A DNA stretch of 64,000 bases from Prinia subflava (lineage: Eukaryota > Chordata > Aves > Passeriformes > Cisticolidae), in assembly GCF_021018805.1 (NCBI RefSeq), contig NC_086254.1, forward strand, positions 30,503,300-30,567,299, given 5' to 3'. The notes under the pieces were generated by a model. The model saw only the letters and a list, made by a program, of their open reading frames with translations. It had not been told where the DNA came from and made no database searches. Both the position numbers and the translations under genes were made by a program. This document shows positions 10,728-24,090 of this stretch, piece by piece; the first letter of the stretch is position 1; the number at the start of each line of letters is the position of its first letter.

Positions 10728-13700
10728 TCATGCACTCATCTAAGATGGGATGGAAAAGATTTAAAACAGTGAAAGCTGTAGCTGTTCAGCCACAGATTCT
10801 TTTTCAGAAAGGAGGGTTTTTTTAGTCAGAAGCAGAAATTTTAGGCTTAGAAGTTGAATATTCAGCCATTAGGAATTATTAAGCTTTTCCAAAGTTCTAT
10901 AATTCAGAGGCAAACCCCAAATATTTGGTTTATTTCTCAACAAAACAGTGACCTGGTCATGGCAATTTGTATCTTGTGCCCACATTGTTTTCTTCTCTGA
11001 TCATAAGAAATAAATACTCTGAAGCAAGAAGCACTTTAATTACATCTACATTCACAGTAGGTGTTGGACCTCTACCTGCTGCTGTAATCAAAAACCACCA
11101 CACACAAAGGTCTGAACCACAAAACCTTTTGTAACGCAGACTCAATAGTTCTGTCAATTCCATTTTTCAGAAACCTTCTTGTACTGAGTTTGCCTTTTGA
11201 TAAGGAACTTCAAGCAGTCCTGCCACTGTGAAATCCCCTGAGGTAACAAATCCTGAGAGCCCCCAGGGCCTGCTTAGGAGGGATGTTACACCATATCTCA
11301 GCACACACTTGCACCAGGACAAGGGGCCAGGATGGGGACAGGATAACATTACCAACAGCTCAGCCATGGGGTGATAAAGCTCCTTGACAGCTTTATTCAC
11401 CTTTTCCTAACTAAAGGACAAAATTCTGCTTCTGGCACCTCAACTGCACAACACATACCTGCTTCCTCAGGCACTCACACCAACACTTCTCCACTCCAGT
11501 GTCTTTGACTAACACTGTTCGTGGTATCCTCAGGTTTTGGAGAGATCAGCTCTGTCTTTAATGAACTTTTCTATTCAGAGGCAAAATTGTAATTTTTTAA
11601 AAGGCTGAGTTTGAAAACTTTTAATCCATTTATTGTCAATGATGAATTTTACAGCAGTTTGGGCATGTGGATACTGACCCCTGGCCAAAGCAGGCTCTCG
11701 TGTTTGTGTTCTGTCTGCCCACAACACTGCCTGTCACTTCTACTGGCTAAAATGTTCTCTTGTGTGGTTTTGCAGAGTGTCCCTCCCTGCTGGGCACTAC
11801 ACACCAACATTGGGTTTCAGCTCATACATGGCTCTTTTGAGCTCATGGGGAGCAAGGGGAAGGAGTGAGAACAACAGGGGATGGGACCCAAAGCTACATA
11901 AATCAATGTCTCTTTGATCCTTTGGGGTGAGGATGCTGTAAAAACACATGGTTATTAGAACTGTGATTTTATTGGTTAAAGAGTTGGTTACTGGCACTGT
12001 GTTTCAGCATGAACTTACATGATGGTGCTAAGTACAAAGCGTTCATTCTGTTTGTGGCTATAAGAATTAATCTCTTCCATGTGCAGAGGGGCTGTGTGAT
12101 AATTCAGCTGAGATTCCCGTTGGTCGTCCGGGCAAGCACTCACCAGCTGCAGGGCTTTCAACAATGCACAGCAACAGCTCCAAGAACAAATGATGTAACC
12201 AACACCCCTCGGAGTGCTACCAGGCAGGGCCAGAGCAGCCTGCTCATTTCATAGGGCTTCATCCAAGTAGGTTGTCAGAAACCTGAAAACCTGAAACTCA
12301 AAGGTGAGTTTCTCCCCAAACACTGCAGCACCTAACTCTGGACACAATTCAACAGCTAATGGACATTGGATGAAATAGTATGGTTCTAATGGCTTGCATT
12401 TGCCTCAACAATAAGAAAAGGTCTGATCCTGATTATTAAAAATGAAAAACTAATTTGCAGTGTTTATGTGGATGGCAGCTTTATATGCACGATAGAAATG
12501 CTCCAACTGTCTTTACAATCCAGCTGGAATGAAGTTTTCATTTTTCTTTTTCATGAAATTTCATTTATTATGAGCACTGTGTCTTAGTAAAGCAGCTGTT
12601 GGCAGCAAGATGTGAAATTTAAGTTGAGCTGGTTAGTACCAAGAGCCAAGATATAATGTTTATGTCAGAGAGAAGTTTTTCTTGTATATATGCAGTAATT
12701 AAAATAGTTTGTCAATCAATCCTATCAACCCCCTGTGAAGAAGCAGATAATGCTATTTTAAAATACAATTTACAAATTGCAACCAAAAAACTGGGGTTGC
12801 TACAGCTCATTTCAGAGAGGTCTTTAAGTAGGTAATGCACCAATGACTTCAGAAATTAAGGATACCTGGTTTTCATCACTGTCCTACTAACACTGTGTCA
12901 GATTTTGGGCAAGTCACTTCTGACAAGAGTCCAAATGGGAATTAAATAAAGATCAGTGTGTTACTATTATACACTGAGGATGTCTCACACACAGCCTGCA
13001 CCTGGAGGAAATTGTCCTGGGCTTCCTATGACTGGGGCGAGCACTCCTGTCATTCAATACATAACTATGATTTTCCTCCAGCTTCTCTGGCTGTTACAAA
13101 AGAAAGCAGCAGCAAACTTCACATCTTCCTCTGAACCTCCTCTGGAGTGTGTTTAAGATGCACATTTCAAAAATACCTACCTAAAACTGCCCTTAGGAAA
13201 CAGGTGAATGAACAGGACAGGACTTGGCACAAGGCAGGTAAGGGCTGAAATTTTACAAATTAAGTGAATAAAAGAGAACATGAAAAAAACACCTAAACTG
13301 AAGTATTAAGCTGATCAATCCTCAACAGCTACAATGACTACTTGCAAATTGACTTCTTTCCCAAATTATTGCCTGGAAGTTCAGTTATCAAGGGCAATTG
13401 CAAAACTGTATCATCTATCCTGGGATTTGATTAGCTCTGGATGATTGTAAACATTCAGAGACTTTCCTACTGACCAAAGATACAGTCCTGTCCCTGGGCC
13501 AGCCACAACCTCCTGCAGTGACACAAGCCTGACCAACAAACTCATCTTTTACTGTTTTTCTACTCAGCTGGATCAGCAAGCTGATGGAGCTTCAGCACAT
13601 CCGGTGGCACCAGCACCCAGGAGGAGACAGGAATGTGCAGCCAGGCTGAGCAGGACACAGCCCCCAGTCAGATAATCCTGGAAATCACATTTGTGATCTA

Positions 13701-16700
13701 CACCACTGCTGCTTCAGGAGGGTCCCACTGCCATGTAAGACCAGTCCAAATTACTCCCCTGCTCTGGTGACAGCTACCTGCACTTCCCTGTAAACACAGG
13801 ATTACAATTAAATACTCCAACACAGCTGAAGCTGGCAACACTTTCACTATTATAATGTTAACTGACAAAGAGATTAATTTAATGGCTTTGAGGACTCTGC
13901 CCACACCACCTAATCCATAAATTATACTCAAGCCCAGACTTTCAAGCAATTCTCACTTGATATCTACTTTAGGTATTTGCAGCACTTTGGGGGTTCACTA
14001 CTTGTCATGCTTACAGCTTGACAGCCATCTACTGCAGTTAAAAACAGAGCCAAAAAGTTCAACTAGAGAACTAGAAAATTAAATTGCATTTAGGAATGGG
14101 TGGGAGGTTACTCACTGACGTTTAGTATGAGTAAACACAGGGTACTTGCAAGTATTTTTAAGCCAAAGGAAGCTTAGCAGGTTCTTTCCTCCAAGCAATT
14201 CTTTCTCTGAGGAGTTTTATAAGAGATAAGCATTGGGGTTTACTCTTCTGAGATTACATGCATTGTTAAAGACAACTGGATTGTATCTCTTTTGTATTAG
14301 AAAAAATAAATCTGACTTGTCAGTATCTAGAGAGTTAAAAATACACTTAGTACATTCAAAAAGATGAGAGCTGGTGGCCACCACTCCACAAGTGCTGCCT
14401 CCAAATACATACTCACAGATTTACAGCAATATAAAAATACAAGGCTGGCAAGAAACTGAAATGAGAATAAAACACATGTGAATCATGAACACAACTAATT
14501 AAACATGAAAATTATCTTCACAGTCACTCACCTTCACCATTGTAAGTTAACATTCAGCAGAACAAATTTGAGAAGTGTATTTCAGACATATGCAATCTGG
14601 GAGTAATATTTCTTTTAAGCTCATGTCAGGATAACACAGCTTCCTTTCCAAGCACTGATTATTTTGGGCTCTCGTAAGTGAAGCGAAAAATGCTTAAGAC
14701 TGAACACAAGCCTTGGCTGACAGCACTTAAGTGAGCCTGGAAATCTTCAAATTTACCGTGTTGGGAACTGCTGTGCAACTTCTAGGCTAAGGCTTCAGGG
14801 CGAAGCATACCTATATTCCATCAACTCACAAGTTAAAGAAATCAGATTTTGGCAACTAAACTCTAACTTCCTTTTGCATAAGTAATACACCAACATCTAA
14901 GCACTCAGCTGCTCACTGCCAGGGGACCATGTGAAAAACACCTCAACAAATCACATCCCAGCTATTTCTTCTTTACTAACATCTAATTTTCAGTATACAA
15001 TCCAAATTGCACTTCCAAAAGTCATAAGGGTGCATCAGCCACATCAGGCACTACCAAAAAAAAAAAAAAAATTAAAATTTGGAGCTTGCTTTTCAGTGAT
15101 GCTGAAAAACCCCTGTATGAAATAATTTTCAAGAGTATACACCAAGAGTAATTACAAAATTTTAAGTTCCAGAGACTATAATGTTGCAGGTTCCATTCTA
15201 CTTCTTCTGGTAATGGTATTTGCATCAACAATGAGAGGATCCACTTGAGGAAAGGCAGAGAGCATCGTGTTGGCACAACAAAACCCTTTCATTAAGGAGA
15301 CATCTGGGCCATTAATTGCAGTCTGCTGGGGAAGGCTGCACCTCGCTAGATTGGGTTTCAAACCAAGTTCTCCATGAGGTGTTGAGCACAAGAGACTTAG
15401 CTGCAAGCAGGACAACACAGGCCTGGTGGGTTTTGTTTACTGTGCAGCTAAAGGACCACTAAATGATTAATGAAGGGCTGACAGCTTCTTTGTGGAGTAG
15501 CCAACAATATTTTGGGGCAAGACTTTGGCTCGTCAGGTTAAACATAAAAATGCTTACATAGAGCTCTCTCTCCTGAGCTCACTGCTGTTCAAATGACTTT
15601 TCTAACTTGCTTCCCAGCAATGTAAGGCTATCTTGAGGAGAAAAAATAAGCACAACAAAATGTTGGTTTGCCAGTGCATCTGGCACATTAATGTGTGGTA
15701 ACAGCAGCAGCACAGGTTCATTACCACCTTAGCAGCTACAGGCAAATCTGCAGCAAGATCCCTCTCAAAGTAAATCTAATTCCACTGAGAACAGCAGGAT
15801 CACTTTACCCTCCTCAGACAAACTCTGCCCTGCACTCCCCAGGCTCCTCCTAGAGCTGCCATCACCATCAGGAATGGCAAGTGCTCATAAGGAACTGAGC
15901 ATGGCTTCCTTTGGAGTATAAATAAGGTAAAAAATGATGCCATGCAAGCTTAAGGTTAATGGCTGAAAAGCCCTGAAGCCCAACATATCAAGAAAATTTT
16001 ATATGTTATTTAAGCCTTGGATGCATGACTAAAATCAAGAGGATGATCCCATTTGAGGGCAGGACCATCTCACCTGTTTCTACACTTCAGATATGAATAT
16101 TAATGGAATACAGGCAAAACCCCCAAACATTAAAGAAGATTTGGTCTATGGAGAGGCAGGGAAGTGAAGTCCTATACAGGAGCCTTCCCAGAGCAGTTAC
16201 AAATTTTCTGGCAACTTAAAATCAAAAAAACACACTTAAGAAAACATATCTAGGAAATGTACGATCCTGAACATGCAAAAAAGCGTGTCCCTAGCTCAGG
16301 AATTCATGTAAAAGACAACACACTTCACAGCCAGCATATTACTATACAAGTACAACTACATTTTCAATCAAAATCAGTCCTTCAACTGATCAGTCAGGCA
16401 CAAACTCAGTTTTTCATGCAGGATCACTTGTGCCCACACGATGCCTGAACCTGTGAAGAGGTGGACCTAATTTTGGCACTTGGGTCTCTTACCTCAGGTG
16501 GGAGGCAGGACAAGCAAGGCTGGCTGACCTTTTCTGTCACCCTTCCCTGTCACACAACTCTCTAAACCTGGCACAAATTCCTGCTGGATGGGATGTGCCA
16601 TCACTCCACAGCCTGATGTGAATTTAAAAAGTGCTGATTTTGTCAGGCTCTGCCAGGTGTCTGCACCAGGCACTGTTGGGGGCTGCAGGGAAGGGTGAGG

Positions 16701-16859
16701 GTCTGTCCTGGGCTGCTTCCACCCAGCTCCACCACAGACCCACAGCAGGACCCGCCTGAGCCTGGTGGCACCTCTGTCTAAAGGCAAAATGCAGCATGAC
16801 AGGAAGGAAAAATGCAAGAGAAACAGCCACAGCTCCCAGAGAAAACAGACTGGACCTGG
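10728..16859. other. Noncoding AT-rich sequence, nothing recognised
   Basis: No exon with convincing splice sites and coding bias was recognised. An A16 run lies at 15,056-15,071. A minus-strand open frame at 15,176-15,418 is preceded by an acceptor-like CTGCTTGCAG but has no good donor before its stop. The 151-codon minus frame at 16,494-16,949 runs into the antisense of an LTR-like repeat and is not regarded as a gene. Confidence 0.55.
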
Positions 16860-17238
16860 TTCTCCTGACAGACAGAACTGTAGCCTGCAGAGCCCACACT
16901 GGAGCACGGGAGCAGCGTGAGGAAGGAGTGGTAAAAAGGGAATGCACACTCTGACTGCAGTCTCTCACTCCCCATCCTGGGATGAGCCTGGCAAAGGAAG
17001 TGGGCAGGACTGTTTTAGCTCTTGTCTTTGTTTCTCACCATCCAATGCTATTGTAATTGGCAATAAATTAACATTGCACAAGTTGAGCCTGTTTTGCCTG
17101 TGGTGGGAGATAGTAAGTGATCTCCCTGTCTTTATCTTGACCCATGAGCTTTTTTATTGTATTTTCTCTCCTGACCTGTTGAGGATGGGGAGTGGGTGAG
17201 GAGCTGGGTGGGCATCTGACCACAATCAACCCATCACA
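16860..17238 (+). mobile_element. Degenerate avian ERV LTR, 3' portion (solo-LTR-like)
   Basis: From about 16,860 the sequence follows, with many substitutions, a repeat I recognise as common in bird genomes. It has a segment with the words GCCCACACTGGAGCA, then TTTGTTTCTCACCATCC, the poly(A) signal AATAAA at 17,062-17,067, then GAGCCTGTTTTGCC, GTGATCTCCCTGTC, TTATCTTGACCCATGAGC, TTTTCTCTCCTGACC and GGGTGGGCATCTGACC, ending near CAACCCATCACA. This is a family-level recognition from memory; I give no subfamily name. The 5' limit is vague and may lie as far left as 16,700. No internal retroviral genes adjoin it. Confidence 0.7.
17062..17067 (+). promoter_or_regulatory. LTR polyadenylation signal AATAAA
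   Basis: The hexamer lies in the LTR-like repeat at the position where this family carries an AATAAATTRAC-type word, upstream of the U5-like end at about 17,238. Confidence 0.55.
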
Positions 17239-20200
17239 CTAAAGAGTGTTCCTTATTCACCTCAGCATTCTGACTGAAGAATACACTGTAAATGGAAGTA
17301 ATGTAGCAAACCCCATACATTTCCTTTCCAGTCATCTCCATCTGACAGAACATAAAATCTTCCATTTCTCCAACTAACCATAGAACAGCTGAGATTAAAT
17401 CTTCCTAGTGAGAAACAGAACTGTGTTACCATGGCCTGGAGTCTGCAGGACACGCCAGGGCTCCTCCTGTGACATAAACACTTCCACCACAAAGTTGGTG
17501 GCATGTTATTTCCAACATTCATGTTGTTTGGTGCAGTACTCACTTCTCCTTCCCAAATCTCTACCACTACTAGAGTCCTAATACTGAATCACCTCTTTTG
17601 TCATAGACATCTACTGCAAACACTCTTACTGAGCAACTTTTTGGGTTGGACTAAACATAGAAGAGTCAACCAGAGAGCCCTCAAGAAGCAAGAGTGCTGC
17701 TGAGTTGTTTAAGGGAGAGAGACTGAATCCTTATTTCTCTCTCCCCAGGACTGTGATGGCTCATGCTCCCCTCAACACCAATCTGTTGGAAATGGCAGCA
17801 CTGGAAGGACAAGAGTGGAGGTAAAAACCGCAGCAAAAGGCAAAGTGAGGGCACCACACCAATCTTTGAACACTTGAATAACTTTCTCTTGGGAAAAATG
17901 ACTTGTCAAGACACTGATGTGGCAGAAACACCGTGCTCTCTGCTGGAAAGTTTGAGCTGCAGATACTCCCTAGCAGCTTTTTCATCCAAGTCCTGGATTC
18001 GATTCATTTAACACTGTGATAAAGAACAAAAGCCATCAGCAAGCAGTGTGGCTTTTTTTTTAGCAGTGCAGTTCCTCCTCCAGCACTCAGCAGGACGCAG
18101 TACGTGTAGCCGGGGGAGAGCTCAGCGCCAGCCCGGGCACTGCTGCTCCTCCTCTGGAGCCCATCGAGGCTTTCCTCCTCATGTCCTAATGAATTCCACC
18201 CAAGCCTGCAGGTAAAACCCTTCCCCAAGCATTTTGCCCTGCTTGATAGCTTTAGAGCCTTTCTTCACATGGCTTCGGCTGCTTTCCAGACCTTTCTTTT
18301 TTCTTCTTTTTTGTAACTGGTCTCCAACGGGAAGTTGCACTTGGTTTTTTCACCGTACGTTTCTCTTAAAGCTGACATCTCTGCATTGTAATGAAGGAAC
18401 CCCTGGGTATTAGTGACAAATTAGTCACCAGCTAAAGAGTATTTTCTTTTCATTTCTATACCAGGTGGAAGATATTAAAATCTCTAGAGGAATTTCACCT
18501 ACTCTGCCACAATAAATCATCACACAATTTTCTTTTAAAGTGACTTAATTTTACTGCCTCTAAAACTTCATCACCATTAAAACAGTCTTCTGAACTTGGT
18601 GAGGGAGACTTTATCATAAACAGTATGTATTTAATTACACTTTGAAAATTATAGTGATTTCACTTTCATACTTTAAATAGTGTTTTTAAAATACGGAATT
18701 ATTCCCTGCTGAGAAGAAAACCCATGTACTACCATAGGTAGAAATTAACAGAAAAATATTTTCCCTTCTTTGTTTAATTATTTAATAAGGAATAGGATTT
18801 TAAAAAAATCTCCAGAAGATCCCACACAGTGTGTAAGAAAAGGAGAACTATTGCACTCACTATTCTTTGTTGAAGGATTTGTAAAGTAGCAGCCAAAATA
18901 GAGGGGAAAAAACTGTAAAATACTTCGGTAGCTCACTGAAGCCATAGGCCATTGAAATACAGCAAAATATTCAGTGAAGGCACAGATTCACCTTTTTTTT
19001 CCCTAGAAGGCCACTACTATTTTAGTAGTAATGTATTATTTAAAAGTTGATACTCAAAATATTAACTTTCAACCACACAAATTTTGTGTCATTACAATGG
19101 GGTTTTCTACTTTAAAAGACAGATAAATTTCTAGTTTATAATCAAAGCTAAATACTACACAAGTGGCTTATAGCTTCTGATTAAATGGCTTCACATATAT
19201 TTATGTGCTTTTAATTGTAAGTTAATTAATTTTTCAAATTATAATAGGTCCATTAAGTAAGCCAGCAGCAAAAGAGTTCATTTTACAACAGAAAGTAACA
19301 CCAAGACTGAAATTTAAGATTTCCTGCCCCACCAGCAAAGCGAGGGCAGGAGCATGTCTATCAATAAATACAGCACACTAAATCTACATCCAATTGTTTC
19401 TTCCTCTATTTGCCAAGAAAAGAGCAGAAGATCAATTAAAAAGCAGAAATGTAAACCCAAAGCGTTAAACACTACTAGATATTTAAGATCCCACAGTGTT
19501 TCTTACAAGTGCAGAGCATCACTCCCCCGCTCCTCCCGGGGGAGTTCCAGCTCCAATAATTACCTTCTGTCTGCTCACAGAGTTCAAGTTCAAAACAATA
19601 TTCATTTCCCACTTCCTGTCCTAAAGCAGGGCACGGCGCTTCTGTGCATCGCTCAGGAACCATCCTGCTCCACCACAGACATGCTCAACCACGGCTGGGA
19701 TTGAATAATCCTGATTTGTGGCAGGGGGCTGGGGGCAGGAAAAGCCCTGGGCTTTGAGAAGGAGAGAATCCAGCTCCAACATCAAGACATCTGACTTTTA
19801 GCAGCAGCATCTTTTACTACACTCAATTAAAAAACAAGCATTTGTCTCCACACCCCACCCCTAATTTGCAGAGGGGCATAAGTGGTGTTTCAAAATTAAT
19901 CTAGCCCAGAAGTTTTGCTGCTTCTCAAATATTTCACTTGGCTTCCTCAGCCCCCTCCTCATCTAGTTCTCTTCCCCAAATTATATTCATCTGCTGCAGG
20001 GAACAGGAAGGATGGTTGCCAAACAAACAAAATGAAATCATATATAATAGGCAGAATACGCCTTCCTTCAAACCACAATTTAAGAGTTTTCAGGTGAAGA
20101 GACACTGAAGAGGGAAAGACAGCAAAGGTCTGTGAGAGTGGCTCTACAGAACATACTCTTACATTGCCTTGTACAGGGTTACACACATTTATAGCACTGC

Positions 20201-23200
20201 TGAATGATAAAGTATTTCTGGTCAGACACCTAAGCTTGCCTCTTATTCAGAGAGAAATGAATTTTATTAAAAATAAGATTCCTCTAACGTAGTTATTTAC
20301 ACAACAGGCCACCAAGGCTAAACAGAATAAGGATCCCATAATTTTATTTCAATAAATAAAAAGAAAAATGGTGTCTGCCTTATTTTCCTGCAGCACACCT
20401 AACTCTGCCAACACACTCAGGAGTACCAGGGCAGAAGAGATGTGATACCACAGACTAAATCACACCTCTGCAAACTTTTGGTGCAGGAGGTTACAACCAC
20501 TGGTACCTAAAGGGCTGCGGCACCTCCGTCTCTCCACCCAATTCAGATTTATCAGCTTTTTAAACTCTGCTGGAAACGTTTGCTGATTTGCAAACAGGCC
20601 ATTGAGCACGGATAGCACAATATCTTTATTGATTCCCACTCCCCTTCTGCAAGGTTCAGGAACTGAAGAAATCAGCTGGACTTGCACTGGCAGCAGTTAC
20701 AATGGGATTTTTTTTTAAAAAAGTTTAAATATGCATTTTTGCAACAAGTACTGAAGGTTTAAAATTGCTCCCACTCAATACGGGCTCAAGCATTATTTGA
20801 GTGAACTGATTGGCAACTGCAGTGAGAGCACGACTGGATCTAATACATTTATGGATAGTTGAACATAAGGAAGGAGAAAATTTATGTATTTTTCTTGTAC
20901 AAGCATTAAGGCTGACTTTCTCTTAACTCTGTCTCCGTGAAGAGGAGCAGTACAACACAGCACTTACCAAATGTAAGCTAGCAAAAATCATGGGGTTATA
21001 AATTAAAAAATCAAGTCAGCCTACAAAAGAAGAATAAAAAGAAAAAGGAAAATTTGGATACAGTGAAAATAACATTCACATGTTTTACTTTAAAAGCTGT
21101 CATCTTTCAGGAAAAAATGGTGCTTTTTAGTTTGTTAAGGGGTGGAAAAAACAGTATCTCTTTCTCACATAAAAAGTATTGCTCAATTTTACACAAGATT
21201 TTGTCTTGTTTCACCCACAGTAGTGGGGGAAAATAATAAATTTACATAGCTTACAGAAACGAAGTATACGCTGTCAACATTCACTCAGGGTGAAGTATTT
21301 TGTAAATACATTTTGACTTGTCTTAGAAGCAAAGAATTGTCAAATAGTTGCAATTAAACTCTAAGGATGGTAACTGAGCACAGAAGAGCAGTCGCAAGGG
21401 GGAATCAAAATTGGTGATACAGATCTATATTCAAAACTGATCAAAGTTATTTCCAAAGTAGCTGCAGGACAATTACACAGCAAAGAGCCAAATCAAATGT
21501 ATCACCCAACGACACGATTTGCAATAGATGGAAAACTTGTCTTTAAGACAGCTGAGGAGCCTCTCTGCGTGGTGCACAGACAGAGCTGTAAATAACTGTG
21601 GCCCCCAGACTGCTCTGCTTACTCAACCTATTTAAAAAACAAAAACATTTCAGATGCCTGCCCCACTTTCCCCTCACTGTTTCTTGTGGGTGCTTGAGTA
21701 ATCCTAGAGGCATGTCCAGTTTTTAAGGCATTTGCTGAGTTTAAGGAACATTTCCCACGTCCCCCTGTCTTTGGAAATACCTGGCTGCCCTGCTCTGGTT
21801 GAATTTTTCTGTGAAGTTCTTTCCAGCATAGACAGAGGCATCAGCTCTCTGTGGGTTGACCAGTTACAATCCGGGCTGACCAGTATTAAATAGTTTTCTT
21901 TATTTAGGATTATTTTTTTTAATTCAGCTGGGCTGCTTTCCTTCTCAAAAGCGGAGATGGCAAATGAGAATTTCCGCACGACGAGACTGAATGCCTACAC
22001 TTAGATGTTCAAGCCAACAGCACGGATTTGCTCATTTTCTCAAACCTCTCTGCACATCTAAGAAGGGGCAATTAAACCTGGAACTTCTTTGATTACTGCA
22101 ACCCATAAAAGTAGGAGCCCACAGCCAGGAGCAAACAGAGAGAAACCCTCTTTGAGAGAGACATGGCTCCGGTTGAGCTTGAAGTCTGTAATGCTGGTTT
22201 ATGTAAAAACATTCCCCAAGAAGTCTATTACAGTTAAAATAATTCAAGACTTCCATTTCCCTGAATTATTAAGTGGTGTGCAGCAAAGGCGAGCTGAGGT
22301 TCCACCATGCATCAATTTCCTCTCCAAAAAGCAGAGGGGAGATGAATGACACCAGCGTTTCATGCAGCACTCACGCAAAGACATGGACGTGAAGAAATCT
22401 CAGGTTTGTAACCAAATACTTTAAACCTTCATTTCCTTAACAGGAAACCAGCTGGGAATAAGTTAGAAGTGGGCTATCATCAAGGAAGTTTCTAACTCTG
22501 AACAACAAACTTCAGTTCCACCAGTCTCTGTGCATCAATAACAAACCCTTCACCTGCTTTTCAAATTGCTATGGCCCAAATCACATCCAGACTCCCACAG
22601 CCTTGAGCCCATTTTCACTCTTTGTATTCAAACCTGGCAGCAACAACAACAAAAAAACCCAGCAGTTTTGCAAATAACAAAATCCCACACCCCAACAAAA
22701 CACGCACCCTGCTTCTACCAAATAAATGTCAGTCAACAAATAGGCACAAATTTCACAATGGCTGAGGTCATTCCCTTTAAGTCATTACAGTTTGTGGGTG
22801 AGTTTTCCTGGTGGTTTTAACATTGGTTTCTGTGATTGCAGCTATGCTTATTTATGCATTTAAGGCGTATGATCTAATACACTTAGGTTTAACTACTTCA
22901 TTCTTTTGACATTCTTTCCAAATTATAAAAAGGATTCTTGGTGTTTTCACTGCCTTGGTAAAGCAACAAAATTGCTGTCCACATAATTTCTTAAAAATAC
23001 AGAACAGAGTAAGTACTTGATGAAAATAATTCAAAGGAAAAAACTCTGCCCCAGACATTCCCTTCTCCAAGATAACAATTCTGTTCTCTCTCTCCCTCCT
23101 TCCGAGGGAACTTACTATTTTTTTAGAAATAGATGTTTTGCTGGCTTTTTAAAAACAATATCCAGGCCTTAAGAGTGATTCAGCTACAACTTATAATCAA

Positions 23201-23749
23201 CACAGTAGTTCAGCTTATTTTTCTAAGCCCTTCTATTTTTACTGTTATGCTTTTGAAAAACTGCACATTTGTGGTATGCTTCAGTCACATTGCGTCTTCC
23301 ACAGCACTTTGAATTCCACAATAATGCTTATTTTATTCAACACCTTTTGGTTATCTACCAGGGATCCTTGCTTGATAAAAATCAAAGAAGGCAATTTTCT
23401 ACCTTTTTCTCATGGAAATTTAAATTATCTTCTCCCTCCAAGGCACAAAAAGCCCAAAGAGCCCCCATATCCAAGTGAGGCTAGAGAAATTCACTGATTT
23501 GTAGGAAATACTCAGAAACATTTTCCAGAAGCTGAAATGAAAATTAAAATTGTGCATGGAGATGGTTGTGCACATCTCTTTCCCAACACCGCGTGCAGCG
23601 CACGGCTACTACCTTTAATACAGAAGTCATGGTGAAACATTTTAATCGACCTTTCTAACTTGAGGCCATGGGTTCTTCTGTATTTCTGGAGTCCCTGATA
23701 CGGTTTTACAAGTCCAAGCATGGTCGTAATAAGCAGTAGAAAAAGTGGA
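17239..23749. other. Noncoding AT-rich sequence, nothing recognised
   Basis: This is mostly AT-rich unique DNA with homeodomain-like TTAATTAATT words (for example near 19,220), consistent with intronic or intergenic DNA. Short A or T runs and a CAACAACAAC tract near 22,642 occur. No open frame has splice context or recognisable protein similarity. Confidence 0.6.
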
Positions 23750-24090
23750 GAGCCCCCCACAAGCTCTGTGGAGAGAGAAGAGCCCCATCCTGCAGAGGAG
23801 GCACCACCTCTTGCAGCTCAGCCCCACCACCAGGCACAGCTGTCCTGACACCAACCAAATATTATTCACAGGCACACAAAGCACTCTCACCTTCCCGAGC
23901 CATCGGACCCCCCATCTCCCCAAATCTGTAAAATCCCTCCATCACAGCCACACACTCCATGGGCACCACACCAACGCCCCGGCTCCTCTGTCCCCTCCCG
24001 CTCCATCCTCTCCAAGCTCCTTTCTCTCATCGAACCCCAACTAAAACAATCCTCCACAAATCACAACAAACCTCCCTTGAAATAAACCTT
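23750..24090. other. C-rich, G-poor strand-asymmetric tract
   Basis: The plus strand is strongly depleted of G and enriched in C and A. In 24,001-24,060 I count 26 C against 2 G. Because of this, stop codons are rare and plus-strand frames of up to 99 codons open (23,745-24,044), but their composition is simply Pro, Ser, His and Thr. The minus strand is correspondingly G-rich, with several runs of three or more G. No gene is inferred. Confidence 0.7.

Noticed and set aside
15176..15418. Minus-strand frame preceded by an acceptor-like CTGCTTGCAG
   Set aside because: No adequate donor precedes its stop, and the peptide is not recognisable; not enough to call an exon.
16494..16949. 151-codon minus-strand open frame
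   Set aside because: Its right end lies antisense in an LTR-like repeat, and composition and neighbouring overlapping frames suggest chance; no domain is visible.
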